56,745 nt of DNA from an uncultured Lachnospiraceae bacterium. GTDB lineage: Bacteria > Bacillota > Clostridia > Lachnospirales > Lachnospiraceae. Where the stretch lies: NCBI GenBank assembly GCA_910585075.1, contig CAJUED010000015.1:1-56745 (forward strand), written 5' to 3'. The first letter of the stretch is position 1, and every line of letters starts with the position of its first letter. Below the pieces are notes generated by a model. It searched no databases. It was not told the DNA's origin and saw only the letters and a list, made by a program, of their open reading frames with translations. Shown in pieces: positions 16,309 through 23,223 of the stretch. Made by a program: the position numbers and the translations under genes.

Positions 16309-17580
16309 TTACTGAATTAAAGCATAATTTCCATTTACAATTTCCATAGCCTTAGGCTCTTTGTTAACCGCACCGCCGGCTTCCCAGGACATTGCCTCAC
16401 CGGTAAGACCGTCAACAGAGATTTCTGTCATGGCTGCTTTCAGTTTATCGCAGATATCGGAAACGCTGTCTTCCGGCGCTGCACCGCTCTTTTCAATTGC
16501 GGCTTTGATAATGTAAACCGCATCATAAGCATCCGCTGCAAACTGGTTGGGCGTATCTCCGTAAGCTGCCTCATATGCGCTTACAAAAGCCTTGGTTGCC
16601 TCATCTTCCGCATCTGCCGCGAAAGGTGTCAGCAGCATAACGCCCTCAGCTAAAGCAGTGTCAAAGTTTTCCACGTTAAGGATTCCGTCAAGACCATCAC
16701 AGCCGAAGAATTCAGGCTCATAACCCATAGCGTTTGCCTGCGTTAAAATCAAAGAAGCTTCCGTATAATAAATAGGAAGGAAAATAAGCTCAGCTCCTGC
16801 ATCCTTTGCCTTCTGAAGCTGCACGGAAAAATCTGTCTTGTTGTCGGCAGTAAAGGCCTCGCTTGATACAATTTCAAAAGGCTGGTTTGCCGCTTCACCG
16901 GCAAATTTTTCATAAATACCTGATGAATACACATCAGAACTGTCATAAATTACGGCAACCTTCTCAGCCACACCGTTTGAACCGATATACTGTGCCGCGC
17001 CAACTCCCTGGTTAGGGTCTGTAAAGCATACCTGGAATACATTGTCGTTGGTGATACAGTCTACGGAAGAACCTGAAGGGGTCAGCTGGAACAGATTGTC
17101 ATTTGCAGACTCAGCTGAAACCGCAATACTACATCCACTGGTTGTGGAACCTACCAGCATCTGCATACCCCAGTCCTTTAAGGTGTTGTATGCGTTAACG
17201 GATTTCTCGTTATCACATTCGTCATCCTGGAAGTTGTACTCGATCATGTGACCGTTAATGCCGCCTGCCTCATTGATCTCTTTGATTGCAAGGTCCGCAC
17301 CGTTTTGAACGGCAATACCATAAACAGCCGCTCCCCCTGTTGCGGGTCCGATGGCGCCGATTTTGTAGACTGCTCCTGAAGCATCTGCCGCCGGTGCCGC
17401 ATCGCTTCCCTCGTCTGTGTTTGTCTCCGTCTCTGTTTCCGCCGCATCCGCATCACTGCTTTCTTCCTGTGTGCCGACGCTGCCTGAACCGGCGTCCGAA
17501 CTGCCGGAATTTCCGCATCCTGCGAGCATAACAGTCATCATAGATGCCGCAAGTAAAAGACTAACTACTTTTTTCTTCAT
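16309..17580 (-). CDS. livJ: Branched-chain amino acid ABC transporter, substrate-binding lipoprotein
   Basis: Extracellular binding protein of the importer, 423 residues. A lipoprotein signal peptide ends in MLAGC with lipidation at Cys22, followed by an acidic Ser/Thr/Glu linker to about residue 68, then the periplasmic-binding-protein type 1 fold starting VYKIGAIGPATGGAAVYG. Ligand-loop segments such as GSTTSGCSIAVSAES and FVSAYEAAYGDTPNQFAADAYDA are typical of the Leu/Ile/Val receptors. GAGGAGG precedes the ATG. It is the first gene of the operon and has a strong promoter and a hairpin leader. Confidence 0.95.
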   Translation of the reverse strand: MKKKVVSLLLAASMMTVMLAGCGNSGSSDAGSGSVGTQEESSDADAAETETETNTDEGSDAAPAADASGAVYKIGAIGPATGGAAVYGIAVQNGADLAIKEINEAGGINGHMIEYNFQDDECDNEKSVNAYNTLKDWGMQMLVGSTTSGCSIAVSAESANDNLFQLTPSGSSVDCITNDNVFQVCFTDPNQGVGAAQYIGSNGVAEKVAVIYDSSDVYSSGIYEKFAGEAANQPFEIVSSEAFTADNKTDFSVQLQKAKDAGAELIFLPIYYTEASLILTQANAMGYEPEFFGCDGLDGILNVENFDTALAEGVMLLTPFAADAEDEATKAFVSAYEAAYGDTPNQFAADAYDAVYIIKAAIEKSGAAPEDSVSDICDKLKAAMTEISVDGLTGEAMSWEAGGAVNKEPKAMEIVNGNYALIQ

Positions 17581-17611
17581 AAATAACTCCTCCTCGAAAA
17601 TTTTTCCGCAT

Positions 17612-17654
17612 CAGACAGTCTGTGAATAAAATATCACAAAACCACTGTCTGCGG
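17612..17654 (-). promoter_or_regulatory. Long leader hairpin of livJ
   Basis: CAGACAGT (17612-17619) pairs with ACTGTCTG (17644-17651), with an inner TGTGA/TCACA stem and outer CCG/CGG pairs. It lies in the 5' leader between promoter and ribosome site. No T-box or known amino-acid aptamer motif was seen, so a role in mRNA stability is as likely as regulation. Confidence 0.4.
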
Positions 17655-17687
17655 TCCGCTAAAAGTTCCCTTTTAACTTTACGTGCA

Positions 17688-17716
17688 ATCATAACGCAAA
17701 TATGGATTATTGTCAA
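17688..17716 (-). promoter_or_regulatory. Sigma-A promoter of the liv operon
   Basis: On the minus strand a perfect TTGACA is followed after 17 bases by TATGAT. It lies about 110 bases before the livJ start. Confidence 0.85.
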
Positions 17717-17895
17717 CTTTATAAAAATTTTTAATTTAAATTTTCCGGATATATTCTCCTGGTATTTCTCTCATTATTATACATTTTATACATTTTTTGC
17801 ATCACATATAATTTGCTTCGGCGGGAAGAATAAAATCGAAAGCCTGAAATATAAGACTTTAAATTTAAAATTTCACATGCAGAATTTTAAGTCAA

Positions 17896-18016
17896 ATACC
17901 CCGCAGCAAGCTGACGGGGCATCAAGCTTGTTGCGCAGCAGAGCTGCGGGGTATCAGACCCTCGCGGCATTCGTCAAATGCTCGTGCAAGCACGGCACTT
18001 GACTCATTGCTCGCGG
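17896..18016. repeat. GC-rich palindromic (REP-like) element
   Basis: ATACCCCGCAGC (17896-17907) and GCTGCGGGGTAT (17943-17954) form a perfect 12-bp inverted repeat. A second imperfect hairpin follows, in which GTCAA/TTGAC, TGC/GCA and CGTG/CACG arms close on CAAG. The GC content contrasts sharply with the AT-rich DNA to its left. This has the look of a dispersed intergenic repeat; copy number elsewhere cannot be judged from the window. Confidence 0.6.
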
Positions 18017-18047
18017 GAATGAAAAAAGAAGTATGGAGGTGCTTAAA

Positions 18048-18269
18048 ATGAATAACAAGTGTTTGGATTGTATCGCACTTACCGTTGCAATTATAGGTGC
18101 GGTCAACTGGGGATTAATCGGATTTTTTTCTTTTGACCTGGTGTCCTTTATCTTCGGCAATATGTCCTGGCTGGCCAGGATTATATATGCGGTGGTGGGA
18201 ATCAGCGGCCTTTACCTGATTACATTTTATATGTATACGGGAGGCACAAGAAAGACTGCCGAGCAGTAA
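18048..18269 (+). CDS. DUF378 small membrane protein
   Basis: A 73-residue protein with two transmembrane helices (about 7-28 and 37-60). It matches the DUF378 pattern: CLDCIALTVAIIGAVNWGLIG, FDLVSFIFG, then LARIIYAVVGISGLYLI. The role of this family is unknown. The ATG chosen follows GGAGG by eight bases; a start five codons earlier overlaps that site. It stands alone on the plus strand between two minus-strand operons and ends in a strong terminator. Confidence 0.87.
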   Translation: MNNKCLDCIALTVAIIGAVNWGLIGFFSFDLVSFIFGNMSWLARIIYAVVGISGLYLITFYMYTGGTRKTAEQ

Positions 18270-18276
18270 CCCTTTT

Positions 18277-18320
18277 AAACCCGCAAAGTGTGTCAGACGA
18301 CAGCTTTGCGGGTTTCTGAT
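18277..18320. terminator. Bidirectional terminator between DUF378 gene and rsfS
   Basis: AAACCCGCAAAG and CTTTGCGGGTTT form a perfect 12-bp stem with a 15-base loop, with T residues on the plus side and A/T on the other. Confidence 0.88.
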
Positions 18321-18331
18321 TTTAAATCTTC

Positions 18332-18694
18332 TTACAAATCTTTTGGTGAGATTGTCCTGCCGTCGCACCATATCCTCTCGAGGTCATAGAAAAGACGGTT
18401 TTCCTTGTCAAATATGTGTACGATAATATCCTTAAAATCAAGGAGCACCCAATTGGCATTGTCATACCCTTCTATCTGCTTCACAGGATACCCGGCCCGT
18501 CCAAGCTTCTCCTCCACCGCATCGCAAAGGGTCTGTATCTGATTTCTGTTATTTCCGCTGGCAATGATAAAATAATCCGCAAGCACGGAAATATTGCTGA
18601 TATCAATAACACTGACATCCTCCGCCTTTTTATCTTCCAGTGCCTGGATGGTCATTTTTGCCATTTCTCTGATTTTTTCTTCTGCTGATGCCAT
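18332..18694 (-). CDS. rsfS: Ribosomal silencing factor RsfS
   Basis: Iojap-family protein that binds L14 on the 50S subunit and blocks subunit joining when nutrients are short. The 120-residue form starts MASAEEKIREMAKM; a start 13 codons upstream has no better ribosome site. Family motifs are DYFIIASGNNRNQIQTLCDAV, the EGYDNANWVLLDF strand and IVHIFDKENRLFYDLERIW at the end. It is the last gene of the rplU-obgE-nadD-yqeK-rsfS run. Confidence 0.94.
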   Translation of the reverse strand: MASAEEKIREMAKMTIQALEDKKAEDVSVIDISNISVLADYFIIASGNNRNQIQTLCDAVEEKLGRAGYPVKQIEGYDNANWVLLDFKDIIVHIFDKENRLFYDLERIWCDGRTISPKDL

Positions 18695-18744
18695 AAACTG
18701 TTTTTTCCTCCTGTTGCCGGCGGCCTGCCCCATCCTTAAATAAC

Positions 18745-18762
18745 TTGGACTAAAAAGTCCAA
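18745..18762. repeat. Short hairpin upstream of rsfS
   Basis: TTGGACT pairs with AGTCCAA with a very short A-rich loop, between yqeK and rsfS. A second weak stem GCGCT/AGCG follows. Its role is unknown. Confidence 0.4.
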
Positions 18763-18803
18763 TAGCGCTTGACGGCGCAGCCTTAGCGTATTTTTATTTG
18801 GTA

Positions 18804-19409
18804 CTAATCATCCTGTCGCTTCTCAATCTGCATGTATGCTTCATAATAATCATAAGTTTTTTTGGTCATGGGATCAATGGTTCCGCCGATACCCTGAAGA
18901 TATTCCAGTGTATCCTCCAATATTTGCAGAAGCGCTTCATTTAAATCCTGAAAGGCCAGTTTTCGCACTTTGGGTAAATCAGGCGCATGTTTTCTTCCCG
19001 GCTCAATATAATCAGCAATATAAATTATCTTCTCAAGTTCAGACATTCCCGGTCTTCCTGTGGTGTGATACAAAATCGCATTTAAAATATCCCTGTCCAC
19101 AATGCGGAACTGTTTTCTGGCAATATAACTTCCCACTTTTGCATGCAGCAAATAAAGATTTTGTCTTTCGACATCGGAAATTTGAAGATGATGCTTATCA
19201 CAGATTTCCAGCTTCTTCTCATTTGACATGCACTTGGCGCAATCATGCAAAAGCCCTGCCACAAGCGCTTTCTCAAGATTTACCCCATAGCACATGGCAA
19301 GAGAAGCTGCCGTATAAGCAACTCCCAGGGTATGCTCGTAGCGTTTCGGATCCAGCGTTTTTTCCATTTTTTTCATGATTTTTCTTGTGTCAGCAATTTT
19401 CACATTCAT
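18804..19409 (-). CDS. yqeK: HD-domain hydrolase YqeK (Ap4A hydrolase family)
   Basis: Symmetrical Ap4A-cleaving HD phosphohydrolase in related Bacillota, about 200 residues. The metal-binding set is visible: His in RYEHTLGVAYTAASLA, the HD pair in LVAGLLHDCAKCM, His residues in LLHAKVGSYIARKQF, and Asp in EKIIYIADYIEPGR. The exact start is uncertain because GGAGG is only three bases before the ATG used; a GTG two codons later is better spaced. It follows nadD by 17 bases, the conserved order. Confidence 0.93.
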   Translation of the reverse strand: MNVKIADTRKIMKKMEKTLDPKRYEHTLGVAYTAASLAMCYGVNLEKALVAGLLHDCAKCMSNEKKLEICDKHHLQISDVERQNLYLLHAKVGSYIARKQFRIVDRDILNAILYHTTGRPGMSELEKIIYIADYIEPGRKHAPDLPKVRKLAFQDLNEALLQILEDTLEYLQGIGGTIDPMTKKTYDYYEAYMQIEKRQDD

Positions 19410-19426
19410 CAACCTCCATGCTACGC

Positions 19427-20059
19427 TTATAACTGTTTAATCGTATCATTTTTATATAAACCATTTCGGTCAATATATGCAAATACATTTTCCGGAACCA
19501 TATAGCGGATGGAACGTCCCTCCCTGCATCTTTGACGAATCTCAGAGGAAGAAATATCCATATATCTAACCGGAAGCAGCCGAATATCCGCCTGATATTT
19601 GCCGGCCAGCTCATCCGCTTTTTCTTTAAGCCGTTTCTCTGTTCCGGTTCCGCGCACTTCCACCGCCATAATGCAATTTTCTAAGACAAACCCAGGCTCC
19701 CGCCAGCTTTCTAAAGTAAGCAATGTATCCGCCCCTGCAATAAAATAAAACTCCTTATCCGGATACAGGCGTTTCAATTCGGCCAGGGTGTCACAGGTGT
19801 AGGTAGGCCCTTCCCGGTTTACTTCCATTAATGACATGCTGTAATATGCATTTTTCTCAATAGCAAGGGAGACCATATGAGCCCGCGTTTCCCCATCTAA
19901 CATAGAAGCGGTATCCTTCATATAAGAGTTTCCGCTGGGTATAAAGATAACCTCATCCAACCCCAAAAACTCTCTGGCAGTTTCCGCCAGAAGTAAATGT
20001 CCATTATGGATTGGGTTAAAGGTTCCGCCCATAATCCCGGCTTTTTTGCCCATTGTCAT
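19427..20059 (-). CDS. nadD: Nicotinate-nucleotide adenylyltransferase
   Basis: Joins nicotinate mononucleotide and ATP to deamido-NAD in NAD synthesis. The 210-residue Rossmann-type nucleotidyltransferase has GGTFNPIHNGHLLLAE (the GxFxPxHxGH motif) at the N-terminus, FIAGADTLLTLESW in the middle, and the ISSSEIR-type motif MDISSSEIRQRCREG near the end. A second ATG two codons in is also possible. Confidence 0.96.
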   Translation of the reverse strand: MTMGKKAGIMGGTFNPIHNGHLLLAETAREFLGLDEVIFIPSGNSYMKDTASMLDGETRAHMVSLAIEKNAYYSMSLMEVNREGPTYTCDTLAELKRLYPDKEFYFIAGADTLLTLESWREPGFVLENCIMAVEVRGTGTEKRLKEKADELAGKYQADIRLLPVRYMDISSSEIRQRCREGRSIRYMVPENVFAYIDRNGLYKNDTIKQL

Positions 20060-20138
20060 TACTCACCTTCCCCAAATCTGTGTTTATAAATACATATTGT
20101 CCCTGTTTACACCCCGCAAAATCAGGAAACATCACAAA

Positions 20139-20177
20139 TTTATCTATTGAAAAACATTTGATTTATCAATAGATAAA
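20139..20177. repeat. Inverted repeat between nadD and yhbY
   Basis: TTTATCTATTGA and TCAATAGATAAA form a perfect 12-bp stem with a 15-base loop. On the minus strand it follows the yhbY stop. It has no T run, so it may mark an RNA processing or attenuation point in the operon. Confidence 0.5.
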
Positions 20178-20195
20178 CATTTAAGAAAGCTCAAC

Positions 20196-20486
20196 TTACT
20201 TAGGAAGCTCAATTTTCTTATGGTCCTTATTTTCCTTATATAGCACTATCTTCCTTCCAATCACCTGGACAACCTGTGAATGGGTTCTGTCAGCCAAGAC
20301 CTCTGCCATCTGTCTGGGATCCTCCATACAATTTTTTAATACGGAAATTTTTACCAGCTCTCTGGTGTTAAAGGTTTCACTGACCGCCTCAGTCACTTCC
20401 GGCCCGAGTCCTCCTTTGCCAATTTGAAACACTGGCTCCAGATTCATAGCCAGGCCTTTTAAATACGCACGTTGTTTGCTCGTCAT
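20196..20486 (-). CDS. yhbY: YhbY-family RNA-binding protein (CRM domain)
   Basis: A 96-residue CRM/KH-like RNA-binding protein linked to late 50S assembly. It starts MTSKQRAYLKGLAMNLEPVFQIGKGG, the classic N-terminus with the GxxG-type loop, followed by EAVSETFNTRELVKISVLKN and VVQVIGRKIVLYKENK. The start is set by AGGAGG five bases upstream; an ATG six codons earlier overlaps the obgE stop and lies ahead of that site. Confidence 0.95.
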   Translation of the reverse strand: MTSKQRAYLKGLAMNLEPVFQIGKGGLGPEVTEAVSETFNTRELVKISVLKNCMEDPRQMAEVLADRTHSQVVQVIGRKIVLYKENKDHKKIELPK

Positions 20487-20503
20487 TGGTGCCTCCTGTT
20501 TCA

Positions 20504-21799
20504 TTACTTATAATAATCAAAGGACAAGCCATACATTCTGACCGTATCCCCTTCCTGTATGCCCAATTCCTCTAACTGATCTAAAATACCATTTTGCTTT
20601 AAAAAGTTCTGGAAGAAAGTAAATCCTTTTTCCGATTCGAGATTGGTATATCCCAGCATCTTCTCAATTCTGGGGCCCTCTATCACATATTCATCCTTTT
20701 CCTCGTCGTAAGTAACCGTGTAAGGCTCCTCAGAGACAGAGAGCATGTATTCAGGGAAAAATTCCTGTTCAAATAATACAGGCTTATCGTCCATCCCGTC
20801 AAGCATATTCCTGACATGATATAGAAGCTCTCTGATTCCCTTGCCACTGATAGAGGAAATAGGATAAACGGGAATTCCCTTAGGTTCAAATTCATTTTTA
20901 AGCCGCAAAACCGGATCCTCATCCCCTTCCCCCACATAAATCATGTCCGTCTTGTTGGCGGCGATCACTTGGGGGCGCCTGGCAATATCAGGATTATATA
21001 TCTCAAGCTCTTTGTTAATCGCATAAATATCTTCAATGGGGTCCCGGCCTTCGCTGCCTGCAGCATCCACAATATGAATCATTACCTTGGTTCTTTCAAT
21101 ATGGCGCAGAAATTCAAATCCAAGGCCCACTCCTTCGGAGGCTCCCTCGATCAATCCCGGAATATCAGCAATCACAAACCCTTTGGCGTCTTCTAAATCC
21201 ACCACGCCAAGATGAGGGTTTAAGGTTGTAAAATGATAATTGGCAACCTTAGGCCGCGCATTGGAAACTCTGGTAAGAAGGGTCGATTTTCCGACGTTGG
21301 GAAATCCCACCAGCCCTACATCCGCAATCACCTTAAGCTCCATGAGAAGCTCTAACTCTTTTGCAGGTTGTCCGGGCTGAGCGTATTTGGGCACCTGCAT
21401 GGTGCTGGTGGCATAATGCTGATTGCCATTACCGCCCCGTCCTCCTGCAAGCAGAACAAAGCGCCTGTTCTCACCGGACATATCCGTAATTACCTTTCCG
21501 CTCTCCGCTTCCCGGATTACGGTGCCTTCCGGTACCTTTAAAATCAGGTCGGAACCATTCTTTCCACGGCAATTGCGCTTACCGCCATTTTCGCCATCCT
21601 GTGCATGGTATTTTTGCACATGACGATAATCGGTAAGCGTGTTAAGGCCGTCGTCCACCACAAATATAACGCTTCCGCCGTTTCCGCCGTCCCCACCGTC
21701 AGGCCCGCCGTTTGGCACATATTTTTCACGTCTGAAGGACACATGGCCGTCACCGCCCTTGCCGCTTCGCACGTAAATCCTTGCTCTGTCTGCAAACAT
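20504..21799 (-). CDS. obgE: GTPase Obg/CgtA
   Basis: Large-subunit assembly GTPase. The 431-residue protein has the glycine-rich Obg domain at 1-158 (MFADRARIYVRSGKGGDGHV), the G domain with GFPNVGKST (G1), DIPGLIEGA (G3) and NKTD (G4), and a C-terminal OCT domain present in Gram-positive members. The start follows GGAGG by six bases, and longer in-frame starts upstream do not fit the family. A terminator-like hairpin separates it from rpmA, so it may be transcribed at a lower level or from its own promoter. Confidence 0.97.
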   Translation of the reverse strand: MFADRARIYVRSGKGGDGHVSFRREKYVPNGGPDGGDGGNGGSVIFVVDDGLNTLTDYRHVQKYHAQDGENGGKRNCRGKNGSDLILKVPEGTVIREAESGKVITDMSGENRRFVLLAGGRGGNGNQHYATSTMQVPKYAQPGQPAKELELLMELKVIADVGLVGFPNVGKSTLLTRVSNARPKVANYHFTTLNPHLGVVDLEDAKGFVIADIPGLIEGASEGVGLGFEFLRHIERTKVMIHIVDAAGSEGRDPIEDIYAINKELEIYNPDIARRPQVIAANKTDMIYVGEGDEDPVLRLKNEFEPKGIPVYPISSISGKGIRELLYHVRNMLDGMDDKPVLFEQEFFPEYMLSVSEEPYTVTYDEEKDEYVIEGPRIEKMLGYTNLESEKGFTFFQNFLKQNGILDQLEELGIQEGDTVRMYGLSFDYYK

Positions 21800-21911
21800 C
21801 TTAATCCTCCATAATAAATCAAATGCGACCCCAATAGAATCAACATTACTGCGCTTTGTAAGCCAGCTTATCGAATCAGGCTCTTTCACAAGTCTTTGAA
21901 AACTTGAAAAA

Positions 21912-21954
21912 TCGGTTTGAAAAAGGCTTCAAACTAATTTGAGGTTTGAAGCCT
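21912..21954 (-). terminator. Intrinsic terminator between rpmA and obgE
   Basis: AGGCTTCAAAC and GTTTGAAGCCT form a perfect 11-bp stem with a 9-base loop. On the minus strand it is followed by TTTTTC. It starts 14 bases after the rpmA stop and should end much of the ribosomal-protein transcript. Confidence 0.8.
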
Positions 21955-21967
21955 GGCAAAAATCGCA

Positions 21968-22252
21968 TTATTTTTCAACCGGGTATACGGAAGCCTGCTT
22001 TTTATCTCTTCCTTTTCTTTCGAATCTAAGTATACCGTCCACCTTTGCAAACAAAGTATCATCACCGCCGCGTCCTACGTTGATACCGGGATGAATCTTT
22101 GTTCCGCGCTGTCTGTATAAAATATTCCCTGCTTTCACGAACTGGCCGTCAGCCCTTTTCGCACCCAGTCTCTTGGCTTCGGAATCTCTGCCGTTCTTGG
22201 TAGAACCAACACCCTTTTTATGAGCGAAAAATTGAAGGTTCAGCTTTAACAT
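21968..22252 (-). CDS. rpmA: 50S ribosomal protein L27, N-terminally extended
   Basis: L27 reaches the peptidyl transferase centre with its N-terminus. The 94-residue precursor carries the Bacillota extension MLKLNLQFF, cut by the Prp protease between Phe9 and Ala10 to expose AHKKGVGSTKNGRDSE. Later segments are KRLGAKRADGQFVKAG and RQRGTKIHPGINVGRGGDDTLFA. The protease gene lies directly upstream on the same strand, three bases away. Confidence 0.98.
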   Translation of the reverse strand: MLKLNLQFFAHKKGVGSTKNGRDSEAKRLGAKRADGQFVKAGNILYRQRGTKIHPGINVGRGGDDTLFAKVDGILRFERKGRDKKQASVYPVEK

Positions 22253-22255
22253 GAG

Positions 22256-22585
22256 TTACACCTCCTCGAATTTAAGTTTTAAATACTTCTTACCGTACTG
22301 TGATACCACCATCTGTAATCCCAAAACCATGGAGTCGAGAAGCAATCTGCTCTTTTCATCCGGATTCCCCAAAAGCTGACAGTCAATAAAGCCTTCCTCC
22401 TCATCGGAATCCACTAAAAGCTTTGCGTCGGTTAATGCGTCAAGAGAATTGATTGTATTGATAACAAGCACGGAAACCGCACTGCACACAATATCGTTTC
22501 CTGACCTTGCGTAACCGGTATGTCCTTTGCAGGTTATTCTCTTATATTCCCCATTTTGAGATTTTATAATACAAATGCTCGTCAT
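22256..22585 (-). CDS. prp: Ribosomal-processing cysteine protease Prp
   Basis: Cuts the N-terminal extension of L27, needed for growth in Bacillota. The 109-residue protein (YsxB/DUF464) has catalytic His22 in KGHTGYA and Cys34 in DIVCSAVSVL, both present. The order rplU-prp-rpmA is the conserved one, and the extended L27 substrate is encoded next to it. Length is normal. Confidence 0.96.
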   Translation of the reverse strand: MTSICIIKSQNGEYKRITCKGHTGYARSGNDIVCSAVSVLVINTINSLDALTDAKLLVDSDEEEGFIDCQLLGNPDEKSRLLLDSMVLGLQMVVSQYGKKYLKLKFEEV

Positions 22586-22588
22586 ACT

Positions 22589-22894
22589 TTAAGCATTGAT
22601 CTTTTCGATCTTTACCTGTGTGTATGCTTGCCTGTGACCATTTTTCTTATGATAACCGGATTTTCTCTTATACTTGTAGACAATTACCTTGGGCAGCTTA
22701 CCCTGTTCAACAACAGTTGCTGTCACGCTGGCATTTGCTACATCACCGGCTACCTTAAGCCCATTATCGCTGATTGCGACAACCTGGTCAAAAGTCACAG
22801 TTGTTCCGGGTTCAGCCTCAAGCTTTTCAACTTTAAGTGTGTCACCCTCGGAAACCTTATACTGCTTTCCGCCTGTTGCAATGATTGCGTACAT
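22589..22894 (-). CDS. rplU: 50S ribosomal protein L21
   Basis: Binds 23S rRNA together with L20. The 101-residue protein starts MYAIIATGGKQYKVSEGD, followed by VEKLEAEPGTTVTFDQVV and the basic end KYKRKSGYHKKNGHRQAYTQVKI. The start is fixed by AGGAGG six bases upstream; a longer in-frame start 35 codons earlier runs into the leader and is not used. It is the first gene of the operon and follows a consensus-grade promoter. Confidence 0.98.
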   Translation of the reverse strand: MYAIIATGGKQYKVSEGDTLKVEKLEAEPGTTVTFDQVVAISDNGLKVAGDVANASVTATVVEQGKLPKVIVYKYKRKSGYHKKNGHRQAYTQVKIEKINA

Positions 22895-22989
22895 ATGGCA
22901 CCTCCTATTACTAATCAGATTACTGATTTTACTCGCTAACTTCGGCGGCGCTTCGCGCACTTCGGCCTCGTTATGCGGCATACACATGG
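22895..22989 (-). promoter_or_regulatory. rplU leader, possible L21-type autoregulatory RNA
   Basis: The 95-base leader holds GCC-GAAG repeats on both sides of a GCGC-GAA-GCGC hairpin, then an AATCAG/CTGATT stem just before AGGAGG. Ribosomal-protein L21 leaders are known in Bacillota. I cannot confirm the match to that family by eye. Confidence 0.45.
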
Positions 22990-23018
22990 AATATACCATC
23001 CAAGTAGATATTTGTCAA
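22990..23018 (-). promoter_or_regulatory. Sigma-A promoter of the rplU operon
   Basis: On the minus strand TTGACA is followed after 17 bases by TATATT. It gives the rplU operon its own start, independent of the genes upstream. Confidence 0.85.
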
Positions 23019-23057
23019 GAATTATTTTCAGATTTCCGGCGTTTTTGCGGCCTGCAT

Positions 23058-23204
23058 GTTACTATTCACGGCCTTTGGGCCGCTCATAGTAACAATTCGG
23101 GGCGATATTGAAAGTTTTGCTACGCAAAAATCGCCCCTCACTCCTGAATCATGTTCTCACGGAATGCGCAGTTTATGCGCATTCCTGAGCCATGAACAGT
23201 AACG
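23058..23204. repeat. Cluster of three palindromic (REP-like) units
   Basis: Unit 1: GTTACTAT/ATAGTAAC with inner CGGCC/GGCCG (23058-23093). Unit 2: GGGGCGAT/ATCGCCCC with inner TTTTGC/GCAAAA (23099-23137). Unit 3: GGAATGCGCA/TGCGCATTCC (23161-23185), extended by TCA/TGA and TGTTC/GAACA. CCTGCAT occurs on both flanks. The cluster lies between the envelope gene set and the rplU promoter. Confidence 0.65.
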
Positions 23205-23223
23205 CCTGCATCGCCTTTCGCGT

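Noticed and set aside
17622..18002. 126-residue plus-strand reading frame
   Set aside because: It covers the liv promoter and a palindromic repeat, has no ribosome site and shows no family features.
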